A DNA stretch of 64,000 bases, taken from the NCBI GenBank assembly GCA_009701885.1, contig WLJH01000007.1, positions 1 to 64,000 on the forward strand, given 5' to 3'. This document shows positions 1 to 8,006 of this stretch, in pieces. The notes under the pieces were generated by a model. That model was given only the letters and a program-made list of their open reading frames with translations. It was not told the origin of the DNA and did not search any database. The translations under genes and the position numbers were made by a program. How positions within the stretch are numbered: position 1 is the first letter of the stretch; the number at the start of each line of letters is the position of its first letter. This DNA comes from Actinomycetota bacterium. Lineage in GTDB: Bacteria; Actinomycetota; Actinomycetes; Propionibacteriales; Nocardioidaceae.

Positions 1-79
1 CCTCAGGTAGCCAGTCGGCCATGTTCGGCGGGAGCAGGAACTCCTGATCCCGCACGACTGGGCGATACGAACGAGCCAT
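1..79 (-). CDS. Transposase, IS1182-like, N-terminal fragment cut by window edge
   Basis: The minus strand reads ATG at 79-77 and stays open to the window edge. The 26 residues begin MARSYRPVVRDQEF and continue LLPPNMADWLPE. A YRP..DQ..LLPP....WLPE start is typical of IS1182-type DDE transposases with an InsH/DUF772-like N-terminal domain. The rest of the gene lies outside the window, so intactness cannot be judged. The family call rests on recognising this short motif from memory. Confidence 0.65.
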   Translation of the reverse strand, partial: MARSYRPVVRDQEFLLPPNMADWLPE

Positions 80-266
80 GCCCAAGTATTTCGCCCCAGC
101 CGCAAAAACGGGCCGATCTCGCCCGGCGATTTGCAACAGCCACCAGGTTGAACCGGAACACCACACAGAGCACCGCCCGACGTGCCGCTGGCCCGCAGTT
201 GCCCCGCAGGCCAGGGCCTGCCCGTCCCAGGCCCGGGTCGGGGCGACGCCATGCGGTGCCGGCCTC
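80..266. other. Gene-free region upstream of the transposase; possible IS end
   Basis: No convincing gene is seen. This is the upstream region of the transposase and should contain the element's end. The segment at 148-170 (core GAACACCACACAGAG) resembles 46864-46886 in 20 of 23 positions, and its reverse complement resembles 46839-46859. It is therefore a candidate terminal inverted repeat. No target duplication can be tested because the other end is outside the window. Confidence 0.35.
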
Positions 267-272
267 TAGCCT
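267..272 (+). promoter_or_regulatory. -10 hexamer TAGCCT, leaderless start
   Basis: TAGCCT lies 6 nt before the GTG at 279 and no ribosome binding site intervenes. This is the spacing expected when transcription begins at the start codon. Confidence 0.5.
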
Positions 273-278
273 GGTGAC

Positions 279-893
279 GTGAGGTGGACCCGGCACCCGT
301 TGACGCGCGCGGCGGCGCTGGCCGCCTCGGTCTACCTCGTCATCGCGTACGCCGAGGAGCGGTCCTTCTTCTTCTGGGTCGGCCTCGTGCTGGTGGCCCT
401 CAACGTCACGGGGATCCTGGCCCAGGCGCGGTCCTCGCGGCGAGGGGCGCGACCCCGGCCGGTCCGGGCCGACCCGGACGCCGACGCGGCGCGGCTGTCC
501 GAGCTGCTGCACGACCCGGCGATCGCCACCGCGTGGGCGACGGCCCCCACCCACTGGGTGCAGGTCACCGACCCCGACGGGCCGGGCGGCCCCGGTCGCG
601 TGGTCGCGGCCCCGGAGCTGGCGCGCTTCGCCAGGGTCTCCCGCGACGGGTCCGAGTGGCGACTGGAGGTGGAGGACGGGCTGGAGCCCTTCCTCGACCT
701 GGATGCGGCCGAGCAGGACGACGCGATCCTCGCGGTCCTGCGCGGCCACCCGATCGTGGTCGAGGCGTGGCGCGCGGGCCGGGAGGTCTACGTCGTCCGT
801 CCCCGGTACGAGATCCCGCTCGACCGGTTCGCCCGGCTCGCCGCCCGGGCCCTGGCGGCGGGACAGGTGCACGCCGCGTCGCGGCTGCGCTGA
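279..893 (+). CDS. Hypothetical membrane-anchored protein
   Basis: A 204-residue protein of unknown function. Two hydrophobic segments lie near residues 10-25 and 31-46, separated by a short EERS loop. A charged, probably cytoplasmic domain follows, with an Asp/Glu-rich middle (residues 65-150) and a C-terminus containing VRPRYEIPLDRFARLAARAL. No catalytic motif is recognisable. GTG at 279 is preferred because a TAGCCT hexamer sits at leaderless spacing before it. The other long frames across this stretch are compositional shadows. Confidence 0.65.
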   Translation: MRWTRHPLTRAAALAASVYLVIAYAEERSFFFWVGLVLVALNVTGILAQARSSRRGARPRPVRADPDADAARLSELLHDPAIATAWATAPTHWVQVTDPDGPGGPGRVVAAPELARFARVSRDGSEWRLEVEDGLEPFLDLDAAEQDDAILAVLRGHPIVVEAWRAGREVYVVRPRYEIPLDRFARLAARALAAGQVHAASRLR

Positions 894-957
894 GGGGGGC
901 ATGCCGGGGGCCGGCTCGTGCCCGGCCGACCCCGCGAACCGGGTCCGGTGCAACGGG

Positions 958-1311
958 TCAGCGCGAGCGGAGCAGCACCCCGAGGTTGAGCAGGCCCCAC
1001 CCACCGGCTGCGGCGACGGCCCTGGTGCTGGCCTGGCCGTCGACGGTGAGGCCGAGCAGCGCGGCGTCGCCGAAGTCGATGGCGGTGCGGATCGCCAGGG
1101 AGGCACGGGCGGCGGTCGGCGAGCCGAGGACGCCGACGGCCGAGATCGCCAGGTCGCGCACGCCGAAGACCCGGGCGACGGTGTCCCACATCGGGTCGTC
1201 GGAGCCGAGCGCCTGGCGCAGGTGCTCGGGCTTGACCAAGCAGTAGGCGGCGTACCCGGCCGTGGCCAGGCTCATCACGCGGACGGCGGTCGTGGAGCTC
1301 GAGGAGGTCAT
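958..1311 (-). CDS. Small hypothetical membrane protein
   Basis: A 117-residue protein with hydrophobic stretches near residues 10-25, 50-63 and 95-113. It has the conserved-looking segment VFGVRDLAISAVGVLGSP followed by AIDFGDAALLG. This pattern of an R-D pair after a short helix and an IDFGDA motif resembles DUF4267-type small membrane proteins, but I do not recognise it firmly. It stands alone between a plus-strand gene and the decayed Rieske fragment. Confidence 0.6.
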   Translation of the reverse strand: MTSSSSTTAVRVMSLATAGYAAYCLVKPEHLRQALGSDDPMWDTVARVFGVRDLAISAVGVLGSPTAARASLAIRTAIDFGDAALLGLTVDGQASTRAVAAAGGWGLLNLGVLLRSR

Positions 1312-1383
1312 GCCCCCAGTCAGCCATGCGGACGACCCTCACCCAACACCCGACCGGGGCGGCGCGAACCCTTCGTCACCCGG

Positions 1384-1497
1384 TCAGCCGAGGTAGATGA
1401 AGCCGTCCTTGCCCTGGTGCGTGCAGGTGGCGGAGAAGACTTGGAACTGCCCCTTCTTCGGCTGGGTCACCACGACGCCGCGCCTGGCGACGATGTT
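1384..1497 (-). pseudogene. Decayed Rieske [2Fe-2S] domain fragment
   Basis: In the frame running into a TGA at 1386-1384, the minus strand encodes VVVTQPKKGQFQVFSATCTHQG followed by KDGFIYLG and a stop. The QP..G.F..FSA.CTHQG pattern is the first half of a Rieske domain, including the first Cys-x-His ligand pair. The second Cys/His pair (CPCHGS-type loop) is missing and there is no start codon. The fragment sits in frame downstream of the DUF1295 stop codon. It is most simply the remnant of a Rieske gene that once belonged to the neighbouring redox cluster. Confidence 0.65.
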
Positions 1498-1560
1498 CGG
1501 GGGTTCGGAACTGGCGGTTCGGGGGTTCGGAAGTGCCGGTTCGGCGGTGGGTCAGCGGCG
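1495..1560. repeat. 22-bp tandem repeat at the 3' end of the DUF1295 gene
   Basis: GTTCGG recurs at 1495, 1517 and 1539, exactly 22 bp apart. The first two units share the 16-mer GTTCGGGGGTTCGGAA. The DUF1295 stop codon (1554-1552) lies in the third unit. The array also forms the border with the decayed Rieske fragment. Confidence 0.7.
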
Positions 1561-2376
1561 CGGGGGGCGGGGGAAGAACATCGGCACCCGGGCGGCGTAC
1601 TCGTCCCAGCCCTCGCGCTGCGACATCTTGCGCTCCAGCAGCTTGGCGCCGGTGACGTTGCGCAGGAAGAGGGTCATCGCGACCGGGCACAGCACGGTCG
1701 CCAGGCCCGCGACCCAGCCCGACGCGAGACCGCCGGCCAGCCACAGGCCCCACCAGACGCAGGCATCACCGAAGTAGTTGGGGTGGCGGGTCCAGCCCCA
1801 CAGTCCCTGGTCCATCACCTTCGGGCGCGACTCCCGCGGCTGCGCCTTGTACGCCGCCAGCTGCCGGTCGCCCACGGCCTCGAAGTAGAGCCCGACCGCC
1901 CAGACGGCCACGCCGACCCCGACCAGCCAGGTCCAGCCCGGCTCGACGAGGAGCACCGCGCCGACCGCGACCGGCAGCGAGACGAACCACTGCGCGACGC
2001 CCTGCACCAGGAACACCCGGCGCACGGCCTCCGACATGCCGACCTCGGGCAGCGAGCCGCCCAGCATCTCGGCGTAGCGCGGGTCCTCGGCGCCCTGGTG
2101 CTCGCCCAGCGCGCGGGAGCGGACGTGCCAGGCCAGCCGACCGCCCCACACGGCGACGAGCGCCAGGAGCAGCAGGGTGCGCCAGGAGTCGCTGCCGGCG
2201 ACGTACGCGACGACAGTGGAGGAGACGGCGACGAGCACGAAGCCCAGGCCCCAGGCGACGTCCACGACCGCGACGACGCCGAGCTGGCGCGCGCGCAGGG
2301 CGGTCACCGTCATCGTGACGACGACGCACAGGAGGGCGACGCCGACGGAGACCAGGGCGGTGAGCAGGGGGGACAT
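1552..2376 (-). CDS. DUF1295 family membrane protein (steroid 5-alpha-reductase / isoprenylcysteine methyltransferase fold)
   Basis: A 274-residue polytopic membrane protein with about six hydrophobic segments. The C-terminal half carries the family signature LWGWTRHPNYFGDACVWWG (RHPNYFG), followed by RNVTGAKLLE and a terminal YAARVPMFFP. DUF1295 proteins are integral-membrane redox or transfer enzymes. In Mycobacterium tuberculosis the corresponding gene is the sigK neighbour Rv0446c. Its ATG at 2376 is 2 nt after the upstream methyltransferase stop, so it is probably co-translated as the last gene of the SigK operon. The substrate is unknown; a role in remodelling a modified fatty acid is inferred from context. 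Confidence 0.88.
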   Translation of the reverse strand: MSPLLTALVSVGVALLCVVVTMTVTALRARQLGVVAVVDVAWGLGFVLVAVSSTVVAYVAGSDSWRTLLLLALVAVWGGRLAWHVRSRALGEHQGAEDPRYAEMLGGSLPEVGMSEAVRRVFLVQGVAQWFVSLPVAVGAVLLVEPGWTWLVGVGVAVWAVGLYFEAVGDRQLAAYKAQPRESRPKVMDQGLWGWTRHPNYFGDACVWWGLWLAGGLASGWVAGLATVLCPVAMTLFLRNVTGAKLLERKMSQREGWDEYAARVPMFFPRPPRR

Positions 2377-2378
2377 GG

Positions 2379-3710
2379 TCAGAAGGAACGCACGGCGGGC
2401 AGGGTGTGCGGGCCACCCGGGCGGACCATGAGGATCTGGTCCACGCCCATGCGGCCGTCGCGGAAGGCCATCGCGCCACCGACGAGGTAGAGCTCCCAGA
2501 CGCGGTAGACCTCCTCGCCCATCATCGCGACGAGCTGCTCGCGGTGGGCGTGGAAGCGCTCCAGCCAGCCGGCGACCGTCAGGACGTAGTGCTCGCGCAT
2601 CGCGTGGACGTCGCGCACCTCCAGGCCGCCGGCCTCGAGGAGCGCGACGGTCTCGCCCACGGGGCGCATGTGCATGTCGGGGGCGATGAACGACTGGATG
2701 AAGGGGCCGCCGCCGGGCCACTTGCCGCTGCGCGACATCTGCTGCACCAGCACGCGACCGCCGGGCTTCACGGACTCGCGCAGCACCCGGGCGTACGTCG
2801 GGTAGTTCTTCTGCCCGACGTGCTCGCCCATCTCCAGCGAGCCGACGGCGTCGTACTCCTGGCCGGCCGGCGGCACGGCGTCGCGGTAGTCCTGCAGCCG
2901 GATGGTGACCCGGTCCTGCAGGCCGCGCTCGGCGATGCGGGCGTCGATGAACTTCTTCTGCTCCGCCGCGATCGTGACGCCGGTGACCTGGGCGCCGAAG
3001 TGCTCGGCGGCGTGGAGCGAGAGCGAGCCCCAGCCGCAACCGACGTCGAGCATCCGCATGCCCGGCTCGAGGCCGAGCTTGCGGCAGACCATGTCGAGCT
3101 TGGCGACCTGCGCCTCCTCCAGGGAGACCTCGGGCGTCGCGTGGTAGCCGCAGGAGTAGGCCATGTTCTTCTCGAGGATCAGCTCGTAGAAGGCGTTGGA
3201 CAGGTCGTAGTGGAAGGAGATCGCCGAGCGGTCGCGCAGCTTGCTGTGCAGGCGGCCCTTCACGTCGGCCTGGGTGGCGGGGTTGGCCGGGCGCTTGCCG
3301 AGCGCGCCGATCTCGACCGCGGCGCGGACCGCCTCGACCAGGGCGCGCGGGCGCATGCGGGCACCGGAGAGGCCGCGCTCGCGGGAGACGGCGAAGGCGT
3401 GGGTCAGCGCCTTGTCGAGGTCCCAGCCGTCGACCTCGGGCACGTCGAGCTCGCCGGTGACGTAGGCCTGCGCGGCACCGAGCTCGCCCGGGTGCCAGAG
3501 GAGGCGGCGTACGGCGTCGGCCGAGCGCAGCTCGACCAGCGGGAAGTCCGAGGCAGCCCCGCCCGGCGGCACGAACTCCGAGCCGTCCCAGCAGCGCAGC
3601 CGCACCGGGAGCGGGCCGGCGAGGAACGGTTCGAGGGCCTCCGCGAGCCGGTGGGCGATGCCCGGAGCGCCGGTGCTGGTCTCGGTGCTGCGGTCGGCCG
3701 TCGTGGTCAC
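2379..3710 (-). CDS. Cyclopropane/methyl fatty-acid synthase-family SAM methyltransferase (copy 1)
   Basis: A 443-residue class I SAM-dependent methyltransferase acting on unsaturated acyl chains of phospholipids. Visible features are FHYDLSNAFYELIL (about 166-179), the SAM loop LDVGCGWGSL (about 221-230), VTGVTIAAEQ and EMGEHVG. The last replaces the usual E-x-x-EHVG, with GSLEMGEHVG around 300. The N-terminal 100 residues form the usual lipid-binding extension. GTG at 3710 is chosen because GAGGAG lies 5-6 nt upstream; the long open frame beyond it is compositional. It is the second of two consecutive, diverged CFA-like genes, 122 nt after copy 2 ends. Confidence 0.9.
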   Translation of the reverse strand: MTTTADRSTETSTGAPGIAHRLAEALEPFLAGPLPVRLRCWDGSEFVPPGGAASDFPLVELRSADAVRRLLWHPGELGAAQAYVTGELDVPEVDGWDLDKALTHAFAVSRERGLSGARMRPRALVEAVRAAVEIGALGKRPANPATQADVKGRLHSKLRDRSAISFHYDLSNAFYELILEKNMAYSCGYHATPEVSLEEAQVAKLDMVCRKLGLEPGMRMLDVGCGWGSLSLHAAEHFGAQVTGVTIAAEQKKFIDARIAERGLQDRVTIRLQDYRDAVPPAGQEYDAVGSLEMGEHVGQKNYPTYARVLRESVKPGGRVLVQQMSRSGKWPGGGPFIQSFIAPDMHMRPVGETVALLEAGGLEVRDVHAMREHYVLTVAGWLERFHAHREQLVAMMGEEVYRVWELYLVGGAMAFRDGRMGVDQILMVRPGGPHTLPAVRSF

Positions 3711-3733
3711 GGGGTTCTCCTCGTCATCGGGGT

Positions 3734-3752
3734 GCGGCAGGGAGCCTGCCGC
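3734..3752. terminator. Intercistronic hairpin between the two CFA-like genes
   Basis: A perfect 8-bp stem, GCGGCAGG with CCTGCCGC, has a 3-nt loop and lies in the 122-nt gap. With no U-tract it could be a weak terminator or an RNA-processing or attenuation site that lowers expression of the distal two genes. Confidence 0.4.
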
Positions 3753-3832
3753 TGGGGTCGCGTGGTGCGACGTGCTGCGGTGCGGGTGGTGCAGGGTCGT
3801 GCCGGGTGGCGGGCCGGGTGCGGTCTCGGGGG

Positions 3833-5161
3833 TCAGTCTCGCTGGAGGAGCAGCTGGTAGTCGTCGATGTAGCCGGAGGCGAAGCCCGCGCGGGAGTACT
3901 CCAGGTAGAAGTGCCACATCCGCAGGAACACCTCGTCGAAGCCCAGCGCCAGCACCTCCTGGGAGCGGTCGAGGAAGGCCTCGTCCCACAGCCGCAGCGT
4001 CTCGGCGTAGTGGGTGCCGAACTGGAACCGCTCGACCAGCCGAAGGTGGGTGTGCTCGCGGGTGATCTCGTCGATCACCTCGACCGAGGGCAGCAGGCCG
4101 CCGGGGAAGATGTACTTGTGGATCCAGGTGTAGGTGTTCCTGGTGGCCAGCATCCGGTCGTGCGGCATCGTGATCGCCTGGATGGCGACCTTGCCACCGG
4201 GCGCCAGCACCTTCTCGATGGTCTCGAAGTAGGTCTGCCAGAACTCGTGGCCCACGGCCTCGATCATCTCCACCGAGACGATCGCGTCGTAGCCCTCGGT
4301 GCCGGGCGGGACCGTGAGGTCGCGGTAGTCCTGCAGGACGACCTCGATCCGGTCGGAGAAGCCGGCGGCGGCGATCCGCTCCTCGGCCAGCACCAGCTGC
4401 TCGGACGAGAGGGTGATGGTGCGCACGGTGGCACCGCGCCGGGCCGCGCGGATGGCCAGCTCGCCCCACCCGGAGCCGATCTCCAGCACGCGTGAGCCGT
4501 CGCCGACGCCGGCGGCGTCGAGCAGCCGCTCGATCTTGCGGGCCGAGGCCTCGGCCAGGGAGTCGGTGGCGACGGTGCCCGGGGGCGCCGCCTGCAGGCG
4601 CTGCGAGGGCCGGCCGTTGAGCGTGTCGGGGACCGTGGAGACGGTGGTGTCCCACAGGGCAGCGGAGTAGCTCAGCGTCTCGTCGAGGAACAGCCGGAAC
4701 AGGTCGTTGGACAGGTCGTAGTGGTGCGCGATGTTGTTGCGGGAGTTGTCCCTGCTCGAGCGCTGGGTGCTCGGCGGGCGCTTGACGACCAGGGCGCGCA
4801 GCGTCTGCAGCGGCTTCGGCACCAGGTCGGCCATCTCCGCGGCCAGGACGGTCAGGAAGCCGCCGAGGTCCTCGGCGTCCCAGGCGCCGGTGAGGTAGGC
4901 CTCGCCGAAGCCGATCAGCTGGTGCCGGCCGAGGCGGGCCCACAGCTCCTCCGGCTGGTGCACCGTCATCTCCGGCCCACCCCGACCGATGGTGCGGCCC
5001 TCGACGTGGACGGTGACGTCGAGTCGCTCCACGGCGGCGATGAAGAGCCGGCGCGCGATCCGGGCGGAGACCCGGGCCCGGGGGCCGGTCGGCACGACGT
5101 GCAGCCCGGGCCAGCGGGCGACGTCGGGCGGGGAGGAGGGACGGGCGGGGGCCTCGGTCAT
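3833..5161 (-). CDS. Cyclopropane/methyl fatty-acid synthase-family methyltransferase (copy 2, UfaA1-like)
   Basis: A 442-residue SAM methyltransferase. HHYDLSND lies at about 146-153, the SAM loop LEIGSGWGEL at about 226-235, then LSSEQLVLAEERI, VSVEMIEAVG and the C-terminal MWHFYLEYSRAGF. It resembles the M. tuberculosis SigK-linked methyltransferase UfaA1 (Rv0447c) in context and layout. Its ATG overlaps the upstream stop codon (ATGA), so it is translationally coupled to the FAD/DUF1365 gene. Such enzymes add a methylene or methyl group to membrane oleoyl chains. Whether this one makes cyclopropane, branched or furan-precursor lipids cannot be read from the sequence. Confidence 0.9.
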   Translation of the reverse strand: MTEAPARPSSPPDVARWPGLHVVPTGPRARVSARIARRLFIAAVERLDVTVHVEGRTIGRGGPEMTVHQPEELWARLGRHQLIGFGEAYLTGAWDAEDLGGFLTVLAAEMADLVPKPLQTLRALVVKRPPSTQRSSRDNSRNNIAHHYDLSNDLFRLFLDETLSYSAALWDTTVSTVPDTLNGRPSQRLQAAPPGTVATDSLAEASARKIERLLDAAGVGDGSRVLEIGSGWGELAIRAARRGATVRTITLSSEQLVLAEERIAAAGFSDRIEVVLQDYRDLTVPPGTEGYDAIVSVEMIEAVGHEFWQTYFETIEKVLAPGGKVAIQAITMPHDRMLATRNTYTWIHKYIFPGGLLPSVEVIDEITREHTHLRLVERFQFGTHYAETLRLWDEAFLDRSQEVLALGFDEVFLRMWHFYLEYSRAGFASGYIDDYQLLLQRD

Positions 5162-7299
5162 CGACGGGAGCCTTCCTGGTCGGGCTGGACGGCGGACGTG
5201 CGGTCGGGCGTCCGGTCCAGCGCGCTGGGGGACTGGCGGACCGGCGGTTGCACGGCCGCCTGCTGGTGCGTGGGGCGCGGACGGATCGGCAGGCGCCGCA
5301 GCCACAGCCAGATCCCGTGCGCGCGGATGAGCAGCGACCCTCGGAGTGCCGCCGGGGCGGCACGCAGGGGGCTGTCGGTCGTGCGGGTGCCGGTGAGGCT
5401 GGCCGAGAAGCGGGTCTCCTCCGCATGCAGGGTCACGACCACGTCGAGCCGCTCTCCCGGGACGGGGACGGCCAGCTCGTAGTGGCCGTCGGTGCCGTGG
5501 AACGGGCTGACGTACATCGCCTTGTCGGTGCGGGCGCGCCCCTGCTCGTCGGGACGCACGAGGTAGGCGTGCCGGTCGCCGTAGGTGTTGTGCACCTCGA
5601 CCACGGTCGCCTCGACCCGCCCGAACGGGTCCAGGCACCAGAAGACGCTGATCGGGTTGAAGCAGTAGCCGAAGGCGCGCGGCTGCGTGGCCAGCAGCAC
5701 CCGGCCGGCCGGGTGCAGGGTCACGCCCTCGGTCGCCAGGAACGCCTCGAGGTTCTCCCGGAGGGTGCGGTCGGGAGCGCCGAGGTGGTCGCGGGCCTCG
5801 AAGGTGCCCTTGGCCCACGGCAGCGGCCGCAGGTCGGGGAGGTCGTCGATGTCCACCAGCCACGTGTGCGAGCGGTGGGTGAAGCTGCGCTCGAACGGCG
5901 CGCGACGGGTGTGCTTGATCGTGGTGCGGTAGAGCGCCGGCGTCTCCACGCGGGGCCGCTCCTGGCTCACCGGGGAGGGCCAGGGCAGCCCGAGCCGCGT
6001 GACGGCCGCCAGGCCCGAGCGCGCACCGTCCTCGTGGAATCCCCACCCGTGGTAGGCCCCGGCGAAGACCACGCGGTCGGTGTCGATCTCCGGCAGGCGG
6101 CGCTGCGCGGCGACCGACTCCGGGGTGTAGAGCGGGTGCTCGTACTCCATCCGGTCGATGACGGTGGCCGGGTCGACGAGGTGCTCGCCGCCGAGGGTCA
6201 CGAGGTAGTGGGTGTCGGTGTCGAGGCGCTGGAGCCGGGTCAAGTCGTAGGTGACGACGACGCCGTCGGCGCCCGCGGGCCGGGGAACCGACTCGCTGGG
6301 ACGCATGAAGTTCCAGCTCGCCCAGGTCTGTCGCAGCGTCGGCATCAGCGAGGTGTCGGTGTGCAGCAGCGCGGTGTTGGGGGAGTAGGGCATGGCGCCC
6401 AGCAGCTCGCGGTGCAGCGGGGTGGGCTCGGCCAGCATCGCCAGGGCCTGGTGCGGGTGCGTGGCGATCACGACGGCGTCGTACGTCGTGGTCGTCCCGT
6501 TGCCGTCGGTCACCTCCACGCCGTCGGCCGTCTCCAGGACCGAGGTCACCTTGCAGCCGGTGCGGATCTCGCCGCCGGATGCCAGCAACGCGTCGCGGAC
6601 CTTCTCGACGTAGCGGTGCGAGCCGCCGGTGACGGTGCGCCACGTGGGCGAGCCGTAGATGCTGAGCATCTGGTGGTGGGAGAGGAAAGAGAAGAGGTAG
6701 CGCGCGGGGTAGTCGAGCGCGACGTCGGGGTCGCAGGACCAGACCGCCGCGACGAGCGGCTCCATGAAGTGGCGGCGGAAGTACGGGCCGAAGCGGTGCT
6801 CGTCGAGGAAGGCGCGCAGGGTCTGGTCGTCGACCTCGCCCTCGGCGCTGCGCGCCAGCAGGGCCTTCGCGCGGCGGTGGAAGCGGGGGATGTCGGTGAG
6901 CATCCGCAGGTACGCCGGGCGGCGCAGGTGCCCGAGGGTCGGCAACGTCCCCTGGCGGCCCAGGGCGCCGGCCCACTCCAGGTCGGAGTCGTCGTCGCGG
7001 ATCGACATCGACATCTCCGACTGCTGCGTGGCCACGCCGAGCTCGGCGAAGACGCGCAGCAGCGTCGGGTAGGTGCGCCGGTTGTGGACGATGAACCCGG
7101 TGTCGATGCGCAGCAGCCGACCGGTCGGGTCGGTGACCTCGTGGGTGTCGGCGTGACCGCCGAGCCGCCCGTCGGCCTCGAGCAGGGTCACGGTGGCGGT
7201 GCGGGAGGCGACGTACGCCGCCACGAGCCCGGCCACGCCGGAGCCGACCACCGCGACGCTGCGCGGCGTGTGGGTCGGCGGCTGGTGTGCCGCGGTCAT
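5158..7299 (-). CDS. FAD-dependent amine-oxidase-type oxidoreductase fused to DUF1365
   Basis: A 713-residue two-domain fusion. The N-terminal part (about 1-435) is an FAD oxidoreductase with the dinucleotide fold VGSGVAGLVAAYVASR, the acidic strand end LLEADGRLGGHA and the C-terminal FAD contact VVFAGAYHGWGFHEDG. From about residue 445 a DUF1365 domain begins (YRTTIKHTRRAP), with FGYCFNPISVFWC and MYVSPFHGTDGHYE. A variable Pro/Arg-rich tail ends the protein. In M. tuberculosis these are two separate genes (Rv0449c, Rv0448c); here they are one chain. The start ATG overlaps the RskA stop by one base and the stop overlaps the CFA start. Homologues serve fatty-acid modification under oxidative stress. 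Confidence 0.9.
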   Translation of the reverse strand: MTAAHQPPTHTPRSVAVVGSGVAGLVAAYVASRTATVTLLEADGRLGGHADTHEVTDPTGRLLRIDTGFIVHNRRTYPTLLRVFAELGVATQQSEMSMSIRDDDSDLEWAGALGRQGTLPTLGHLRRPAYLRMLTDIPRFHRRAKALLARSAEGEVDDQTLRAFLDEHRFGPYFRRHFMEPLVAAVWSCDPDVALDYPARYLFSFLSHHQMLSIYGSPTWRTVTGGSHRYVEKVRDALLASGGEIRTGCKVTSVLETADGVEVTDGNGTTTTYDAVVIATHPHQALAMLAEPTPLHRELLGAMPYSPNTALLHTDTSLMPTLRQTWASWNFMRPSESVPRPAGADGVVVTYDLTRLQRLDTDTHYLVTLGGEHLVDPATVIDRMEYEHPLYTPESVAAQRRLPEIDTDRVVFAGAYHGWGFHEDGARSGLAAVTRLGLPWPSPVSQERPRVETPALYRTTIKHTRRAPFERSFTHRSHTWLVDIDDLPDLRPLPWAKGTFEARDHLGAPDRTLRENLEAFLATEGVTLHPAGRVLLATQPRAFGYCFNPISVFWCLDPFGRVEATVVEVHNTYGDRHAYLVRPDEQGRARTDKAMYVSPFHGTDGHYELAVPVPGERLDVVVTLHAEETRFSASLTGTRTTDSPLRAAPAALRGSLLIRAHGIWLWLRRLPIRPRPTHQQAAVQPPVRQSPSALDRTPDRTSAVQPDQEGSRR

Positions 7300-8006
7300 C
7301 AGGCGTCGAAGGAGAGCACGACGGCCGAGTCGAGGTTGGGCTCGGCCGAGCCACCCTCGGGCTCCACGGTGATGCCGACGCCGTCGGCGGAAGCGGCGTC
7401 GCCGGAGAGCAGCACGGTGTTGTCGGGGCCCTCGGGCATGAAGCCGGCGGCGATCATCTCGCCGTCGCGCTCCAGCCAGAGCTCGTAGACCTTGCCCTCG
7501 CCCGGGTCGGCCATGCCCTTGGTGACGATGACGGCCTGGCCGAGGGAGACCGAGCGGTAGACGATCGCGCTGGACCCGTCGTCGAAGCGCTGGACGTAGC
7601 GCTCGGCGTCAGGGGCCTCGACGACCCGTTCGGTGGCGCTGATGTTGATGTCGGAGGGGGTGTCGTCGCTGAGCCGGTCGTAGACGATGCCGCCGCCGAT
7701 GCCGACGGCTACCACGGCAGCTGCTGCGGCGACCAGGGTCGGAAATCGTCGCCTCCGGGGGCGCACCTCCACGACCTGGGGCGGGAGGGGCCGGACCGTG
7801 GCGACCTCGGCCAGGATCCGGTCGCGCAGGCCCGGGGAGGGTGCGACCGGCTCGAGCTCGGCGAGCATCGCCGCGCCGGCGCGCAGCGAGTCGACCTCGT
7901 GGCGGCACTCGGCGCACTCGACGAGGTGTCGCTCGAACTGGGCGCGCTCGATGTCGTCGAGCGCGTCGACGGCGTAGGCGCCGGAGAGGGCGTGCACGTC
8001 GTTCAT
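7299..8006 (-). CDS. rskA: Anti-sigma-K factor RskA
   Basis: A 235-residue single-pass membrane anti-sigma factor. The N-terminal cytosolic zinc-binding anti-sigma domain shows HLVECAECRHEV (H-x3-C-x2-C). A transmembrane segment lies at about residues 88-110. The C-terminal extracytoplasmic RskA domain includes VYELWLERDGEMIAAGF. It should bind and hold SigK at the membrane until proteolysis or a redox signal releases it. The start overlaps the sigK stop codon (ATGA), which supports coupled synthesis of the pair. Length and order match the mycobacterial pair. Confidence 0.93.
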   Translation of the reverse strand: MNDVHALSGAYAVDALDDIERAQFERHLVECAECRHEVDSLRAGAAMLAELEPVAPSPGLRDRILAEVATVRPLPPQVVEVRPRRRRFPTLVAAAAAVVAVGIGGGIVYDRLSDDTPSDINISATERVVEAPDAERYVQRFDDGSSAIVYRSVSLGQAVIVTKGMADPGEGKVYELWLERDGEMIAAGFMPEGPDNTVLLSGDAASADGVGITVEPEGGSAEPNLDSAVVLSFDA

